64,000 bases of DNA from Zoroaster sp. YZ-2022 (GCA_029582265.1 CM055830.1:22614163-22678162), one strand, 5' to 3'. Positions 36,765-48,102 are shown, numbered from the stretch's first letter. The notes: a model not told the origin generated them from the letters alone. Made by a program: numbers and translations.

Positions 36765-38030
36765 GATTAAGTTTCGATTCGGCAGCCACTATCCCGCAGC
36801 CACTTTTTCGTTTGAATATAACGCGCTGGCTGGGGGGGGGGGGACGCTAACGATACGCGGATTAATTAAATCGTCGATAGAGGGCGACCGTCATGAAATT
36901 CGACTAAGCATTTTGGCTGGGACCAATTAGCTCCGCCGGTCGTAAAATAATACGTTTGCAAAGGTGCCATTTGTATCCCCTGGTCTGGAACAATGACCAC
37001 AAATATGTGCCATTTGGCGCCCGCGGTATGGATAGGGTTAAAGCCTTCTCCCTGAACGAGTCCAAAACAGGATACACGTGTGCTTGGAAACTGTACACAG
37101 GAGCCGACGACACCCAAACTGTTTATGATGCAGCGTACATGTAGATTCCAAGTCAGACTGCCATCCACCAAACCTAACAGTTGCAGGAAAAGTCGTCATT
37201 GATCTGGTCCATGGACTTGAGAATAAGGGACACGTAATATATTGTGATAATTACTATACTAGCCCAGCTCTTTTAGCTAAACTTGCTAAAATAGGATTCG
37301 GATGTTGTGGAACTGTTCGTTACACTACACAGGGAATACCCAGGCCACAAACCCGAAAAACCATAAAATGAAGAAAGGAGATGACCCATTTTTTGGGGTG
37401 AAAGGTGGGCAATTGTGTATCGTTTGGCAAGACAAAAAATCTGTAACACTTTTAACTAATGTAGGCAACACTGATTTGTCCAAAAAGCAAATTCGGTGTA
37501 ATAAGAGCACAAGTGGATTTCGTGATGTTATGAAGCCCAATTGTATTGAAGATTACAACAAAAACATGGGTGGAACTGATCTTGCTGACCAATGTTTTCA
37601 GTACTACAATCATACACACAGAAGCTTGAAATGGTGGAAAAGAGTTTTTTTTTCCATATGCTGAATATCTGTATTGTCAATAGCAGAGTAATATTCACCA
37701 GCATAGCAGGAAACAAAAATGTCAGTAACCTTTATTTTCGTATAGGGATTGTACAGGGCTTGCTGTTGGGTTGGGAACGTAACGCAACAAGTCAGTTGAG
37801 ATACCATATTCCTATCGAGTTGACAGGCAACAGCACTATCCTGGCAAAAACCCCAAATGGAAAGAAATATGACTGCATTGTTTGCAGTAACCGTAAATTA
37901 GGCAGGCGAAAACAAACAAAGATGATCTGTAAACAATGTACACAACCTATGTGCATAGTTCCTTGCTTTGAGAAATACCACATCACTTGATTGTAAATCT
38001 GTACTATTTGCCTTCAACCCCCCCTCCCCC

Positions 38031-38092
38031 CAATTCAATGTTGGGAAAGGTCGGACAAGCCGCAGATTACAGTCCAAACCAACATTGAATTG
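38031..38092. other. Conserved hairpin after transposase stop (element 2)
   Basis: CAATTCAATGTTGG and CCAACATTGAATTG stem with C and G tracts outside, 40 bp after the transposase stop. Confidence 0.7.
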
Positions 38093-38347
38093 GGGGTGGG
38101 GGGTGGGGGTGGGGTGTTAGCATGGATTGTGATGTATGTACACTGAATACAAGTAAATGGTTCATTTCCAAGTAGAAAACCCCCCCAAAATCCCAAAAAA
38201 TCTCATCCAAGTTATTGTTTTTCACATGGAAAAGAAATCTTATAGGCCTACATGTACCGTATTTGCATGTATTTATTACAAATTCTCTGAAATATCACCC
38301 ATTTGTATTACTTTTCTTCAGTGTAAATACTGATCTAAATATTTCAT

Positions 38348-38610
38348 TAATAATAATAATAATAATAATGTGTGGACTTATATAGCGCACGTATCCACCA
38401 ACTAAGTGGTGCTCAAGGCGCATTCTTTTTTACGTGCATTACACAACACACGGGACCTACGGCTTTACGTCCCATCCGAAGGACGAAGCAATTATGGTTA
38501 AGTACCTTGCTCAAGGACACAAGTGTCACGACCGGGGCTCGAACCCACACCCTGCTGCTGGCAACACCAGAACTTGAGTTCGGTGCGCTAGACCGCTCGG
38601 CCACGACACT
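38348..38610 (-). repeat. tRNA-Leu-like SINE, short subtype, second copy
   Basis: Nearly identical to 31,426-31,686. It is inserted in the right end of piggyBac 2; element 1 lacks it at 7,020-7,035. Confidence 0.85.
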
Positions 38611-39007
38611 TTTTACACTTAAAAAATCTGCACAATATTTTCCTCCCTTTGTATACTCATTTTTACCATCAGTTTAACATACAAATTATATCTGAGCCAT
38701 TTGGTATGTAGAGTACACATGTAAAAAAAAAAGGTGTCCATTACTGCAGAGTGAGGGCGCACTTCAATGAAATTGTGAAAAACCCACTGGTGCTGAAGTG
38801 ACATTGGGCTCCTAATTACTGTGGTAAAGAAGGGTACTCTCTTACATAACTGGCCGGTAATGAAAGGTTTAAGCTGAAACTTTCACATGTTGGTTTGTAC
38901 ACTTTCACATATATTGGATGCAAGTTTACATTTTACCAATAAAGTATATACTGGTTTAAAAGCAGTGTCACTCGGCTATTGGTAAAATGATTGCAAATGT
39001 ACAAAAA

Positions 39008-39172
39008 GTCTCCGGTTTCTGGTCATAGATCCGCTTCAAAATTGGTGCGCATTTCTAAGCATTTGAGCTGCAAGTTGGACATTTTCACAGCGGAGAAAAT
39101 AAAAATGCCGACACGCGGGTCTGAGGCGATGCACGCGGAGACCAGAAACCACTGACCTTTTTGGCCTAAACA
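39008..39172. repeat. Remnant of CTCCGGTTTCTGG TIR family (copy B)
   Basis: Counterpart of 9,643-9,811, with TCTCCGGTTTCTGGTCAT and GGAGACCAGAAACCA ends. Confidence 0.6.
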
Positions 39173-39669
39173 ATGGTGAAAATGTATGCAGATTATTCTG
39201 TGGCCGGTGATCCATTTCACATTTGAAATGGTTGTTTTATCGAAAATGACGATATGTCAGACGGAATAACTTCTCAGAATGTTTGGTACCATTACCATCT
39301 TAAAACAGTACCGGCATACTGTACATAATACCTTAGTCTTTGAGGCAGATAGGCTAATGCTTTAATATATTATATTATAATAATTTTGATTTTGATTTTG
39401 AATAAGATTTTGGGTCAGCATGATCGTACATGCGTGAAAGATGGAGAAGGAATGGGGGGGGGGGGCAAAAATCCTGGTTTTTAAACTACCACACATTGAT
39501 CGCCGTACCCGTTTGGTATTATAGGACTATGTCAGAATTATTGGCTGCGCATATCACTATTGGCAGTCATCCAAAATCACATTTTGCAGAAGGAAAACAA
39601 AAACAATTATTTTTATCAAAATTCAACATGATTATCAGCAAAAGGTGAGCCTAGCATAATGCTTTACCT

Positions 39670-39924
39670 TTAATTTGTTTGACTTCCCAAATAATTGGAT
39701 GCTACCCTCAGGTTGCTCATGTCACTGTTATAAGCAGTATTGTCGCTCACACAGTTGACTTCATTTACATAATTTCCTCTCCACCAATGAGAGTCAGCCA
39801 TTCCAGCACGTTCACTTGGTATAATGTAGGTGATTGACAGGAAATCAAAACCCTGGCAAAAGGTAATGTCTTGGTCACTGCTGTTGAAATCAAACACAAG
39901 CTTATACAAAGTACTATTAACCAT
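39670..39924 (-). CDS. Hypothetical 84-aa ORF, copy B
   Basis: Same frame and length as 15,956-16,210 with four amino-acid differences near the C-terminus. The family is not recognised. A conserved open frame in a recent duplicate does not prove coding. Confidence 0.25.
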   Translation of the reverse strand: MVNSTLYKLVFDFNSSDQDITFCQGFDFLSITYIIPSERAGMADSHWWRGNYVNEVNCVSDNTAYNSDMSNLRVASNYLGSQTN

Positions 39925-39958
39925 ACATGTTTAATGCATTCGCATTATTTTACTCCAG

Positions 39959-39983
39959 GAGTGACACGACTGCAAATACCAAG
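39959..39983 (+). other. Candidate 5' non-coding exon of the C1q gene (copy B)
   Basis: Identical to the copy-A candidate, with CTCCAG before and GTAAGT after. Confidence 0.3.
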
Positions 39984-40143
39984 GTAAGTACTTTGCAAAC
40001 ATCTTACATTTCACTGTCACTTTTTATTAACCTTTACTTCGTATTGCCAGTATTGCTCGTAAATATAATTAAAGAGCAGTTGGTTTGATGAGCGTTAATC
40101 CTGGGGGGGGGGGGGGGGATTATATACAACTACTTTTTGGTTT

Positions 40144-40415
40144 GCGGTAACACCATGTGTTTATCTCACTGCTAAGTGAGGTACAGGTTCTGAAAAGAAC
40201 ATTGTCGGGCAACTGTCACTAAGTAAGATTATGGTTCAGGGAGAACCAATATGAGGCAACTCGTTTCTAAAACTTTCGCTGAGTGAGAGCGTGGTTCAGG
40301 GAGAACCATGAGGACTTCTTGGGGTCTTCTCTACGTTCAATTAGTATGCTCCAATCATCGTAAGGAGGATGTAACTCACTTAGCGATAGTTGAGATAAAC
40401 ACATTGTGTTACCGC
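40144..40415. mobile_element. 272-bp TIR MITE upstream of C1q (copy B)
   Basis: Counterpart of 16,432-16,703. TIRs and the internal TGGTTCAGGGAGAACC repeats are kept. Confidence 0.7.
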
Positions 40416-40932
40416 ACACTTAAACGATATCAATACACAACCATTTCACTTTTTTCGAATTCATTGAACAAATTCCTTGATAGCACTTTATATCACGTTT
40501 GGCCTTCCATTGTTTTGAAAGGTTGAATATATTTCAACAAACATTTTCAGGTTCTCAAAATCTCCTCAAATTGGCAAACCATTTCAAAAATCTACCAACA
40601 TTTTTTCAGAAAATTTCCAAAAGGGGAGGGGGTGGGGGTAAGGCTTGAGCACCCATAGCCAGGGTTCGAGACATTTTGATGGCGATACCTTCATCAGCTT
40701 TACACCACGTCAGTTTCACAGATGAAATTGACCATAATTTGGTAATTTAGTTTTGCATTGCCAACTTTTTTACCTTACTTTAATGTAATTAAGAAACTAC
40801 ACTCTTTCAAAACTTGAAATTGGCAGAATGTTAGATATAAATGAATATCCTCCAAATATGCGATTTTTAGCTGATGTGTCACTTCGTGATTGACGTAATC
40901 TAAACTAACATTTTCTGTGGTTCTTAAAATAG

Positions 40933-41769
40933 ATGCAATTCCGCGTGGCAACTCGCCTTACTTTTGCTATACTGCTGATGAATTATTATTTGAATCAGCT
41001 CCAAGCCGCTATGGTTACTGCGCCTGCGCCTATTCATCCCGAGGCTCCATCAGAGTGCCAATGCTGTCACCAGGGACCAGCTGCAGTGCCAGGAATACCA
41101 GGGATACCTGGAAACCCTGGACCTAACGGATCACCCGGACCCTACGGACCGCCCGGACCTAAAGGTGATATTGGAAGCAGTGGCGCAAAGGGTGAACGAG
41201 GAATCGCTGGGCTTAAAGGGACCAAGGGGATTGGACTGCCTGGAAAGTTAGGTCCAATGGGCCTACCCGGAGAATCTGGTACAAAGGGAGAAAAGGGTAG
41301 TCGAGGATTGGATGGTGTTAAAGGTTATAAGGGGGAGCCGGGAGTTATCCAAGGGATCTCAAACAACCATCGTGTGGCTTTCACAGTGAGAAGATCAAAC
41401 ACATTCCAAAGTGTATCAGCCTGGAGCCGTATACCCTTCGATTATTCCGTGACGGTATTGCCGGGTACCAACATTGATCTACCGACTGGTACGTTTACCT
41501 GCGATTTGCCAGGTACCTACGTCTTTATGTTTACTGCACTAACAGGAAACAGTGTAGGAACTACAGATTATATTTCTATTATGAAAAGTGGCGATGCTGT
41601 ATTTACTGCATATGCAGCTCAAGAATATCAGTTTCTGCAGGTGTCTGGAAGCGTACTTCTTTTTCTAGAGCGAAATGACGAAGTGTACTTGTCCCTGTAT
41701 GGAAAACTGGGTCATTCATCACTTTATGACTACACTCTATTCAGCGGGTACTTGCTTTATGACCAATAA
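40933..41769 (+). CDS. Secreted collagen-like C1q-domain protein, copy B
   Basis: A 278-aa paralogue of 17,221-18,057, colinear with no gap: signal peptide 1-25, Cys42/44/45, Gly-X-Y stalk 54-139 with the same interruption at 99-100, C1q head 145-278. I count 25 amino-acid differences. Seven lie in the N-terminus and stalk (36, 80, 85, 88, 97, 115, 130). Eighteen lie in the head, clustered at 157-163 and 210-214. The residues 157-163 cluster changes four of seven positions. Both genes are open and share 5' and 3' flanks, so both are probably expressed. Role in ligand recognition is inferred from the family. Confidence 0.93.
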   Translation: MQFRVATRLTFAILLMNYYLNQLQAAMVTAPAPIHPEAPSECQCCHQGPAAVPGIPGIPGNPGPNGSPGPYGPPGPKGDIGSSGAKGERGIAGLKGTKGIGLPGKLGPMGLPGESGTKGEKGSRGLDGVKGYKGEPGVIQGISNNHRVAFTVRRSNTFQSVSAWSRIPFDYSVTVLPGTNIDLPTGTFTCDLPGTYVFMFTALTGNSVGTTDYISIMKSGDAVFTAYAAQEYQFLQVSGSVLLFLERNDEVYLSLYGKLGHSSLYDYTLFSGYLLYDQ

Positions 41770-41886
41770 ACACTAATTCAAGATGATCGAGTAATGATTT
41801 TAACACCACACCATCAGATATAAATAAAACAGCCCTTGAGTGGTTGTGTAGTGTAAACCTTCTTTAAACCTCAGTTTTGATCATTT

Positions 41887-42319
41887 GTGACCCCGCACAG
41901 CGAAACCCGCAAAAAGTCGCTGAACCCCAATCCAATATACAGACAATTTTCAACCAATGGGGTGTTATACGGCCTTTTGGGGTTTTTACTGATTATAGTT
42001 CCCGGATGTTTATTTCACAATTTCCTGCAAACAAAATTACTGAAATCGATTTATAAGTGTGTGAAAAAGCGAAATTCCGAGCACCATTTTGCGGTTGTTA
42101 GTGCGTTTTTTTTTTCAAAACATCCTGTATTTCTCGAAATCGTAATTTCATTGTTTTTCGACTTTCAAAGTCCATATAACTTTCCAACAGAATGCATGAT
42201 GGATATAATTGTTTCACCATTGAAAAGCTAAAGAGTTGCCCTTTCATGATCATATGATACCAATAACTATTTTATTTTATTTCTGGGACGTTTTTGTGGG
42301 TTTTGTCATGCTGGGTCAC
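41887..42319. mobile_element. 433-bp TIR element, copy B only (TSD ATTT)
   Basis: GTGACCCCGCACAGCGAAAC at the left and an inverted match ending TGCTGGGTCAC at the right. ATTT is duplicated at 41,883-41,886 and 42,320-42,323. Copy A has the single site at 18,171-18,174. It lies about 120 bp after the C1q stop, within the likely 3' flank. An open frame across it (114 codons) looks accidental. Confidence 0.88.
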
Positions 42320-42989
42320 ATTTATTTGTTGGTGTAATTTGAAAAATAAATAAATAACATAAAATACAAGTATATGCGAGTCTTTATATAACGTGCTGCC
42401 TACCAGTAACTCATTATGTAAGCTGTTGTCTTATATAATCATTGTCCTTTCTTTAATCAAAGAACGCAATGGACCGGTCAGACAACTTGTGTATGCAATG
42501 TTTTCTATTGGTTTGTATGTAATGAGCCCAGAACATTATTGAGTTAGAATTTGTTAAGCTTTATGCACTATACGATTAGAAAGATTGCTGCTTTCTTATC
42601 ATTGTATTATGTTTGCAAAGTAAAATGACGTCATCAGAGTTGTGTAAATGTGTACAAATGCGCTGCAAGGGCGGATCCATGGGGGTGGGGACCCCTTGGT
42701 AAAAAAAACAAAAACAACAACAAAATTATATTGACATGAAGTTGTTTTTATTACTAACATGCCTGAAATACAGAGTTACCAGGAGATTTTCACACTGAAG
42801 TCTCCACCGGGGATTCGTCTCCTTGGGCCCCATGCCGGGAGGGCTTCGCGCTAGGCGCTGACGCTGAAATTTAGAACCCCCCCTCCCCATTCTTCAACAT
42901 TTCGCTGTATATTGCTATTTGCTTCATCCTGATATTCAAACTGCATGGGACAATATTCCCAAAACAAATATTTCTTTGAGTTTTCAATC

Positions 42990-43030
42990 ATGAAACCATG
43001 AAACCATGAAACCATGAAACCATGAAACCT
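42990..43030. repeat. 10-bp minisatellite (ATGAAACC type)
   Basis: CATGAAAC units occur about five times here and about twice in copy A (near 18,850), so the copy number changed after duplication. Confidence 0.8.
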
Positions 43031-43284
43031 ATACTAGCATAAATTCAAAGGGTCATTTGTAAACCCAGTTGTATATGAAATATGTTTTCAAGGCATATCA
43101 TTGCAATGATTTTTAGGCTATATTTTATGCAGAACTTCTCAACATATCCGATCATATAATACTGGACAGATTTTGCAAAATCTCTGATTAGCATGACCGT
43201 GGTCAGTCAGTATGTGAGTGTGACTTAACTGTTTGAACGATGGTAATAATAATAATAATACCATTACTACTGCTAATTGTACAC

Positions 43285-43373
43285 GAGTGGCACACTTCAT
43301 GTATAGGTAATAGACTTGTAGTAGTACTACTACTAATATCAGAAGTCTATTACCTACATGATGTATACCACTC
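43285..43373. other. 89-nt imperfect hairpin (copy B)
   Basis: Counterpart of 19,111-19,199, differing by one base in the right arm (CATGATGTAT). Confidence 0.5.
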
Positions 43374-45598
43374 ATGCCCTATCCTAGCCCACTGCATATA
43401 GTACTCCAAGAACACTTTGGCTTTGGGCAATTCATGACGAACTGTTCCTACCCAGCGTGTGAGAGAACTGTATCTCGTACGCCTTACGGCAGGCTAGATA
43501 ATGTAGGAAAACAATATGACCTCTATTACAATATAATGGAGATCAATCAGCAACATGTAACCATGGGTGTTTGGAGTATAATGCCGTAGTGTGGATTACA
43601 GCAGGCTGGCACACCTCATGTAGGTAACAGACTTCTGTTAAATATTAATAATAATACTATTTTTCAGACAAATTTGTTTTATATAAATACACACATGCTA
43701 AACATGACCATGCAAAGACATGGTTGTATAATGTGTCAACAAAATACTCTATGCAAATGAGGAATTTTCTTACTGCAACTTGCTGTACTCTTCCGGTATC
43801 ATGGCTGGAAACTAGTTATGATAATCTGATTTGCTTCTACAAAATGAGAGTAACGTTGGTATTTTTCTAAATTGAGATGTCTGTATTTCTAAATTCTGTA
43901 GAAAAAGAGGTTTACAGCGGTTCGGAAATGTGGGTTTGCATTTATCATTAAAATATGTGAAAGCCAACAAACAAACAAAATCATATTTTCTAATAGTTTA
44001 ATTTGTAAAATGTCTTTGCAAGTAGATACTAGCAAATAACATTCTGCGACTTTATGCTCATATCGAGGAAACAGGTCACTTTAAAATAAATATTATTTGA
44101 ACATAAACAAATGAAAGCTTCTTAGTCGTAATTATAGTCGTGGTAATGTCAATGATAGCTTCCAGCTTATAGGACGCCTCTAGCTTAAAGTGTATATAGG
44201 ACGCCGTTTGAAAATAAATTGTAGCTTTGTTGATTTTGTTATATTTTTATGCAAGAAAACTTGTATTGTATGTACAGTAATAGTTTATAGACCGTGAAAG
44301 TTATATCAGTGTACAATTCCATTGAAAATGACACCACGCTATTTACACACCAAAGACAGTGCGCCGACGCGCAAGCCGATTTGCGCAATGCATGATGGTC
44401 TAGCTAACGACAAAATTCTGCAACTCCGACCGTCATACCTCCCCAGATATTGGTTATCAATGTTACAACCACACTGAACAACAGTGTTACGGGGCCGATA
44501 TGCAACACGCGTATATATTTGCGAAGTACATGTAGTCCATGAAACATCATTGAAAAGGACATATTTGACCTATCGCCGTTGGTGTCTTCGTCACGCCCCT
44601 AAATACAACCCATATGGAAGTTTGTGGAATAGGTTTTTTATCTATAATTACTATGTCTTTTATAATATATTTTCGCGCGATGCGCGTTACATTTGAAATT
44701 ATCATGTTGGACATTGTTTCATTAGATTCGTTTACGTGATTCTGCGGCAAAAAGGTCAATAATTAATGGTTTACCGGTAACCATAGAAAATAACTAAACT
44801 GCATGTTATTATATTATGCTGTAGGCTATACCATGAAAATTACACCACTGCGTGCTAAGTTCCATGGTTTATAAAACATGGAAAATGACGTTCAAATCAG
44901 CATACAAAAAAAACAAAAAAAAAAACGTTTTGTAAGTCCGTGGGAGGAGGATGTCATTTCGGAACCAAGAGAAATAAACAATTTAGTTTAGTTTCCTTTT
45001 GGAGTGTCAAAAGTTCGAGGTTTAAACAAAGGAAAGAAACCACAAAAAGAAGTAGAATACTTCTAACGACTACCGATTTGATCAAGTGCCAATTATTGTA
45101 ACGCGATATAATATGCAGGGTTTAGCTCCACCCCCAAAGAAGGAAGTAGGTGTGCTTTCATTCGACCAATCACAAGAACGTAAACTAATTATAGCTTCTA
45201 TTATAAAACTACACACACACAGGGTCCTGCTGTTGACTGAGATCAGGGATACTTCAGATATATCTGAAGTATTTGTTGACAGTTTTGTTGCTTTGCAGGT
45301 TTTTTTCATCTAAACGTTACAGATTGTCGTTTCCATAGTAGCCGAGTAATAAAGCCAAGTGTGGGTATTGTAGGGGGTTCTATAAAGCTCCTATTTCTTT
45401 CTCCAATTACCCATTGTAATTAAACTTAATATTGTTAGTTCATACTTAAATGTAGGCCTGTGTCCAGTATATGGGTAATTACCCAAACCAAACCAAACGA
45501 CATTTCGGCCCATGTACATCGGTAAAGTTGTGATGGAACAAACGAAAGATTCCACAATTTACGGGCTCAATCGATCTAAACCCCAAATTGTAGACCTG

Positions 45599-45980
45599 CT
45601 ATTAGGCCAAAAAATCTCTCCGGTTTCTGGTCATCGGCTTAAAAATCGGTGCAGTGACGCGCCTTTTTTTCGGTAATTTTCCACCAACAGGGAAATACGT
45701 AATACATGTAGACACGGCGACCAAACTTCCCATAGGCCCATACAAAGTATGGTGGATAAGAAGAGGCCTCACAAATCGGGCAAACGTTCATACCCCTATG
45801 TGAAAAAGTCATTTAAAACACAGCACGGCAGAATTCCAATCAATCCAGCAATTTTGGCTGCAATTGGACACCGTTTCATAGCCGGAAAAAAAAATCAAAT
45901 AAATAAAAATGCCGACGCGCAGGTCTGAGGCGACGCATGCGGAGGCCAGAAACCAGAGACTTGTTCTTTTTGCCTAATAG
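45599..45980. mobile_element. 382-bp TIR element, CTATTAGGC family
   Basis: CTATTAGGCCAAAAA at the left and TTTTTGCCTAATAG at the right are inverted repeats, with CTCTCCGGTTTCTGG and CCAGAAACCAGAGAC inside. Shorter relatives lie at 9.6 and 39.0 kb and an inverted fragment at 53.2-53.5 kb. No coding sense. Confidence 0.7.
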
Positions 45981-47878
45981 CTAATTACGGTTCAGTATTA
46001 TTGTATTATTATTATTATTTTCTATATACGGTAAAAATAAATACACGTGAATTATGCAGTTTGTGTTTTAATGTAAGTTTCGTGCTCCCTCTCCAACCCC
46101 CCCCTCTTCCCCCAGCCGATCAACCATTTCTAAGAAAACATTTGTCCTAAAAATGATCACTAGGCTCATGGGGGTGTATGTAACAGACAAATACAAAGGA
46201 AAAATGTAATAAATATGTTTGTTCTGAGTATAGGTTTTTTTAAAGGGCGGTAATTATTGGGGGACATTGCGATTAATGTGCCCCCATAAATATTTTGGGA
46301 ACATGTCCCTCCCCACCCCCGGGATCGCTGCCCATGCTGAAAGTGGTTTAGAATAAAAACTTCACAAAACAATCTAAAATCTATAATAAATCCTCACTAC
46401 TCAAAAATATTTCGTCATGTTAGGCCACTGTGTAAGCTAAGTTCATCGGTAACGTTGTGCGAGTTGGAAAGATACAAACAAATAATTATCATACAACTCT
46501 TTACAATATGTGTGTCTAAATTATGTTAACAAAAATATATAATAATAAATCATGCTATTAATCCGTCGTATTGTATTTATTATGGGGCTGGTATGACTGT
46601 ACAGTTAGGGGAGGGGTGGCACTGGAATTACGCAATCGCCTTTTTATTGAAAACAAATCCTGACTTATACGACCTCACGATACGATCTATGAAGATGGAG
46701 GTGTACTAGCGTATACTATCTATAATTATATTAATTATAATTATATGAAAATAATATGAATTATTATGTGGTTTCGGTTGGATACTCCGTTTGAAACATG
46801 GGGAGGGGAGAAGGGGAAAGGGGAGAAGGGGAAAGGGGAGAAGGGGACAAATTATCTCATGAGACTTTCTTTCCCCTCCCAAGTTTAACGCAAAAATTTA
46901 GTTTTTTTTTTAATGGGATGTAAGCCATTGGTAATAATGGACCTCACCATCGGCTCGGTTCATTATCACCAGTGTCTTTTTGTGGCCGTTGAATGTGTTT
47001 TTAATTGTTTTAATTATTAACTGTCTGATATCAAATGGCGACAAAAATGGAATACGTCCATATCTATCCGTTCCGTGAACACCGTCAGTGGCGTAAATTC
47101 GTGTCGAAAAGTTGGGGGGGGGGGTATAATATGGACGTTTGTTTGCATTATGTACGGGAGTTCGAACGTCGCTTAACGGGGGATGCCCCCCCCCCCAACA
47201 CCGCAAAAAACAGCACTTTATGTACCATTTTTCTCTTTTTTTAACTATTTTTTTAAAAATTGGCATGACAAAGGGGGGGGGGGGTGAACCCCTGTGCTTA
47301 CACCACTGGCACACAACAACAGGTTAACATAACGATGACAACCAAACAGAAACAAACAAATAATTGAACAAACCAAATTTCCCCTATTTTGCACAAATGA
47401 TTTGCTTATTAGCCTATTATTATTTTTTACTGCATAACAAATTCTGATCTTATGGATCATCCCCTCCAGGCCAAAAGGTGTGTGTGTGTGTGTGTGGGGG
47501 GGTATATATCCCATCCATCCCCCCGGGATTTACCTCAGTGAATACCGTAGCCATCTAGCCTGTGTTATCAAACTTCGTGAATGTGCTAAATTGTCAGAAT
47601 TTATATATCTGGACTACGATTCTGTTACGTATGGACTGGCTAAACAGCCAGTCACACACGGCAGAAGGAAAATGAACAATATAACGGCTAGTAATTCAAA
47701 AGAACCATGGAACGAGAAGAACAAAACCAGCAATTATCACACAAAGAACCATGGATTAATATTCAAATAAACTTATCATAATTTATTTATAAACAAACAC
47801 TACATTCAAAGAATACGTTATAACTACTAGAAACATCTTTACATAAATAAAGAGAACTTACATAAATGGCAAACGAAG
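45981..47878. other. No gene; low-complexity tracts
   Basis: Includes a purine minisatellite GGGGAGAAGGGGAAA at 46,796-46,850, poly-G and poly-C runs near 47,115, 47,188 and 47,270, and a GT repeat at 47,478. Open frames here follow the homopolymers and have no domains. Confidence 0.5.
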
Positions 47879-48102
47879 TTACAACCGGTTATAAAGTAAA
47901 AGGTGCTCTGCCGGCTGAACACGGGTGACGGCTGGGCTAAGTCTAACGGTGACCAACAACGATATTGACAACATCAACAGCAGGGTAGCAAGGACGACGA
48001 CCTCCATCATCAACCAGTTCCGGGAGTCCCAGCACTCACTGTACGCCACAGTCGGAGGCGCCAACTCGACATCCCTCAGCCAAGCGATAGAAACAAAAAA
48101 CA

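Larger units (their letters stand above)
33129..37037 (-). mobile_element. piggyBac element 3, nested in element 2
   Basis: Begins CCCTTTCAGTACCAGCCC and ends GCGGTATGGATAGGG, with TTAA on both sides (33,125-33,128 and 37,038-37,041). Element 1 keeps the unbroken TTAA at 5,780-5,783, so the pre-insertion sequence is known. The family is related to but distinct from elements 1 and 2. Part of the non-coding end (33,350-33,980) looks like a further inserted repeat with TTCATTCATTCATTGATGG. Confidence 0.93.
31689..37990 (+). pseudogene. piggyBac 2 transposase, broken and split by piggyBac 3
   Basis: Exon 1 is 31,689-31,820 (acidic N-terminus), the intron ends at 32,474, and exon 2 runs to 33,128. 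It is then interrupted by piggyBac 3 and resumes at 37,042. The catalytic Asp segments SPDESM, YCDNYY and MGGTDLADQ and the C-terminal finger (CIVC, CKQC, CIVPC, H) are all visible. Breaks: a 1-nt gain near 32,530, frame loss near 37,100-37,145, and a frameshift in a T-run near 37,645. It keeps a longer linker than element 1 (37,103-37,157). This copy keeps GGTDLADQ where the others have an Asn. Confidence 0.87.
31160..38868 (+). mobile_element. piggyBac element 2 with nested insertions
   Basis: Begins CCCTTTCGATCCCACGGG directly after TTAA (31,156-31,159) and ends GGCCGGTAATGAAAGGT before TTAA (38,869-38,872). Copy A holds the empty TTAA at 9,241-9,244. It belongs to the same family as element 1. 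Inside are two SINEs (31,426-31,686 and 38,348-38,610) and a different piggyBac (33,129-37,037). Without these it would be about 3.3 kb. A TATA box lies at 31,330-31,337. Confidence 0.93.
28329..45417 (+). repeat. Segmental duplication, copy B
   Basis: Direct copy of 3,219-21,327. The left junction lies a few bases after the nuclease-family pseudogene ends, so the duplication breakpoint may have truncated that gene. It holds the intact long-inverted-repeat element, the nested piggyBac pair, the second C1q gene and a MITE not found in A. Confidence 0.9.

Noticed and set aside
41887..42231. 114-codon ORF downstream of C1q copy B
   Set aside because: It starts at the terminal base of a MITE and lies wholly inside it; absent from copy A.
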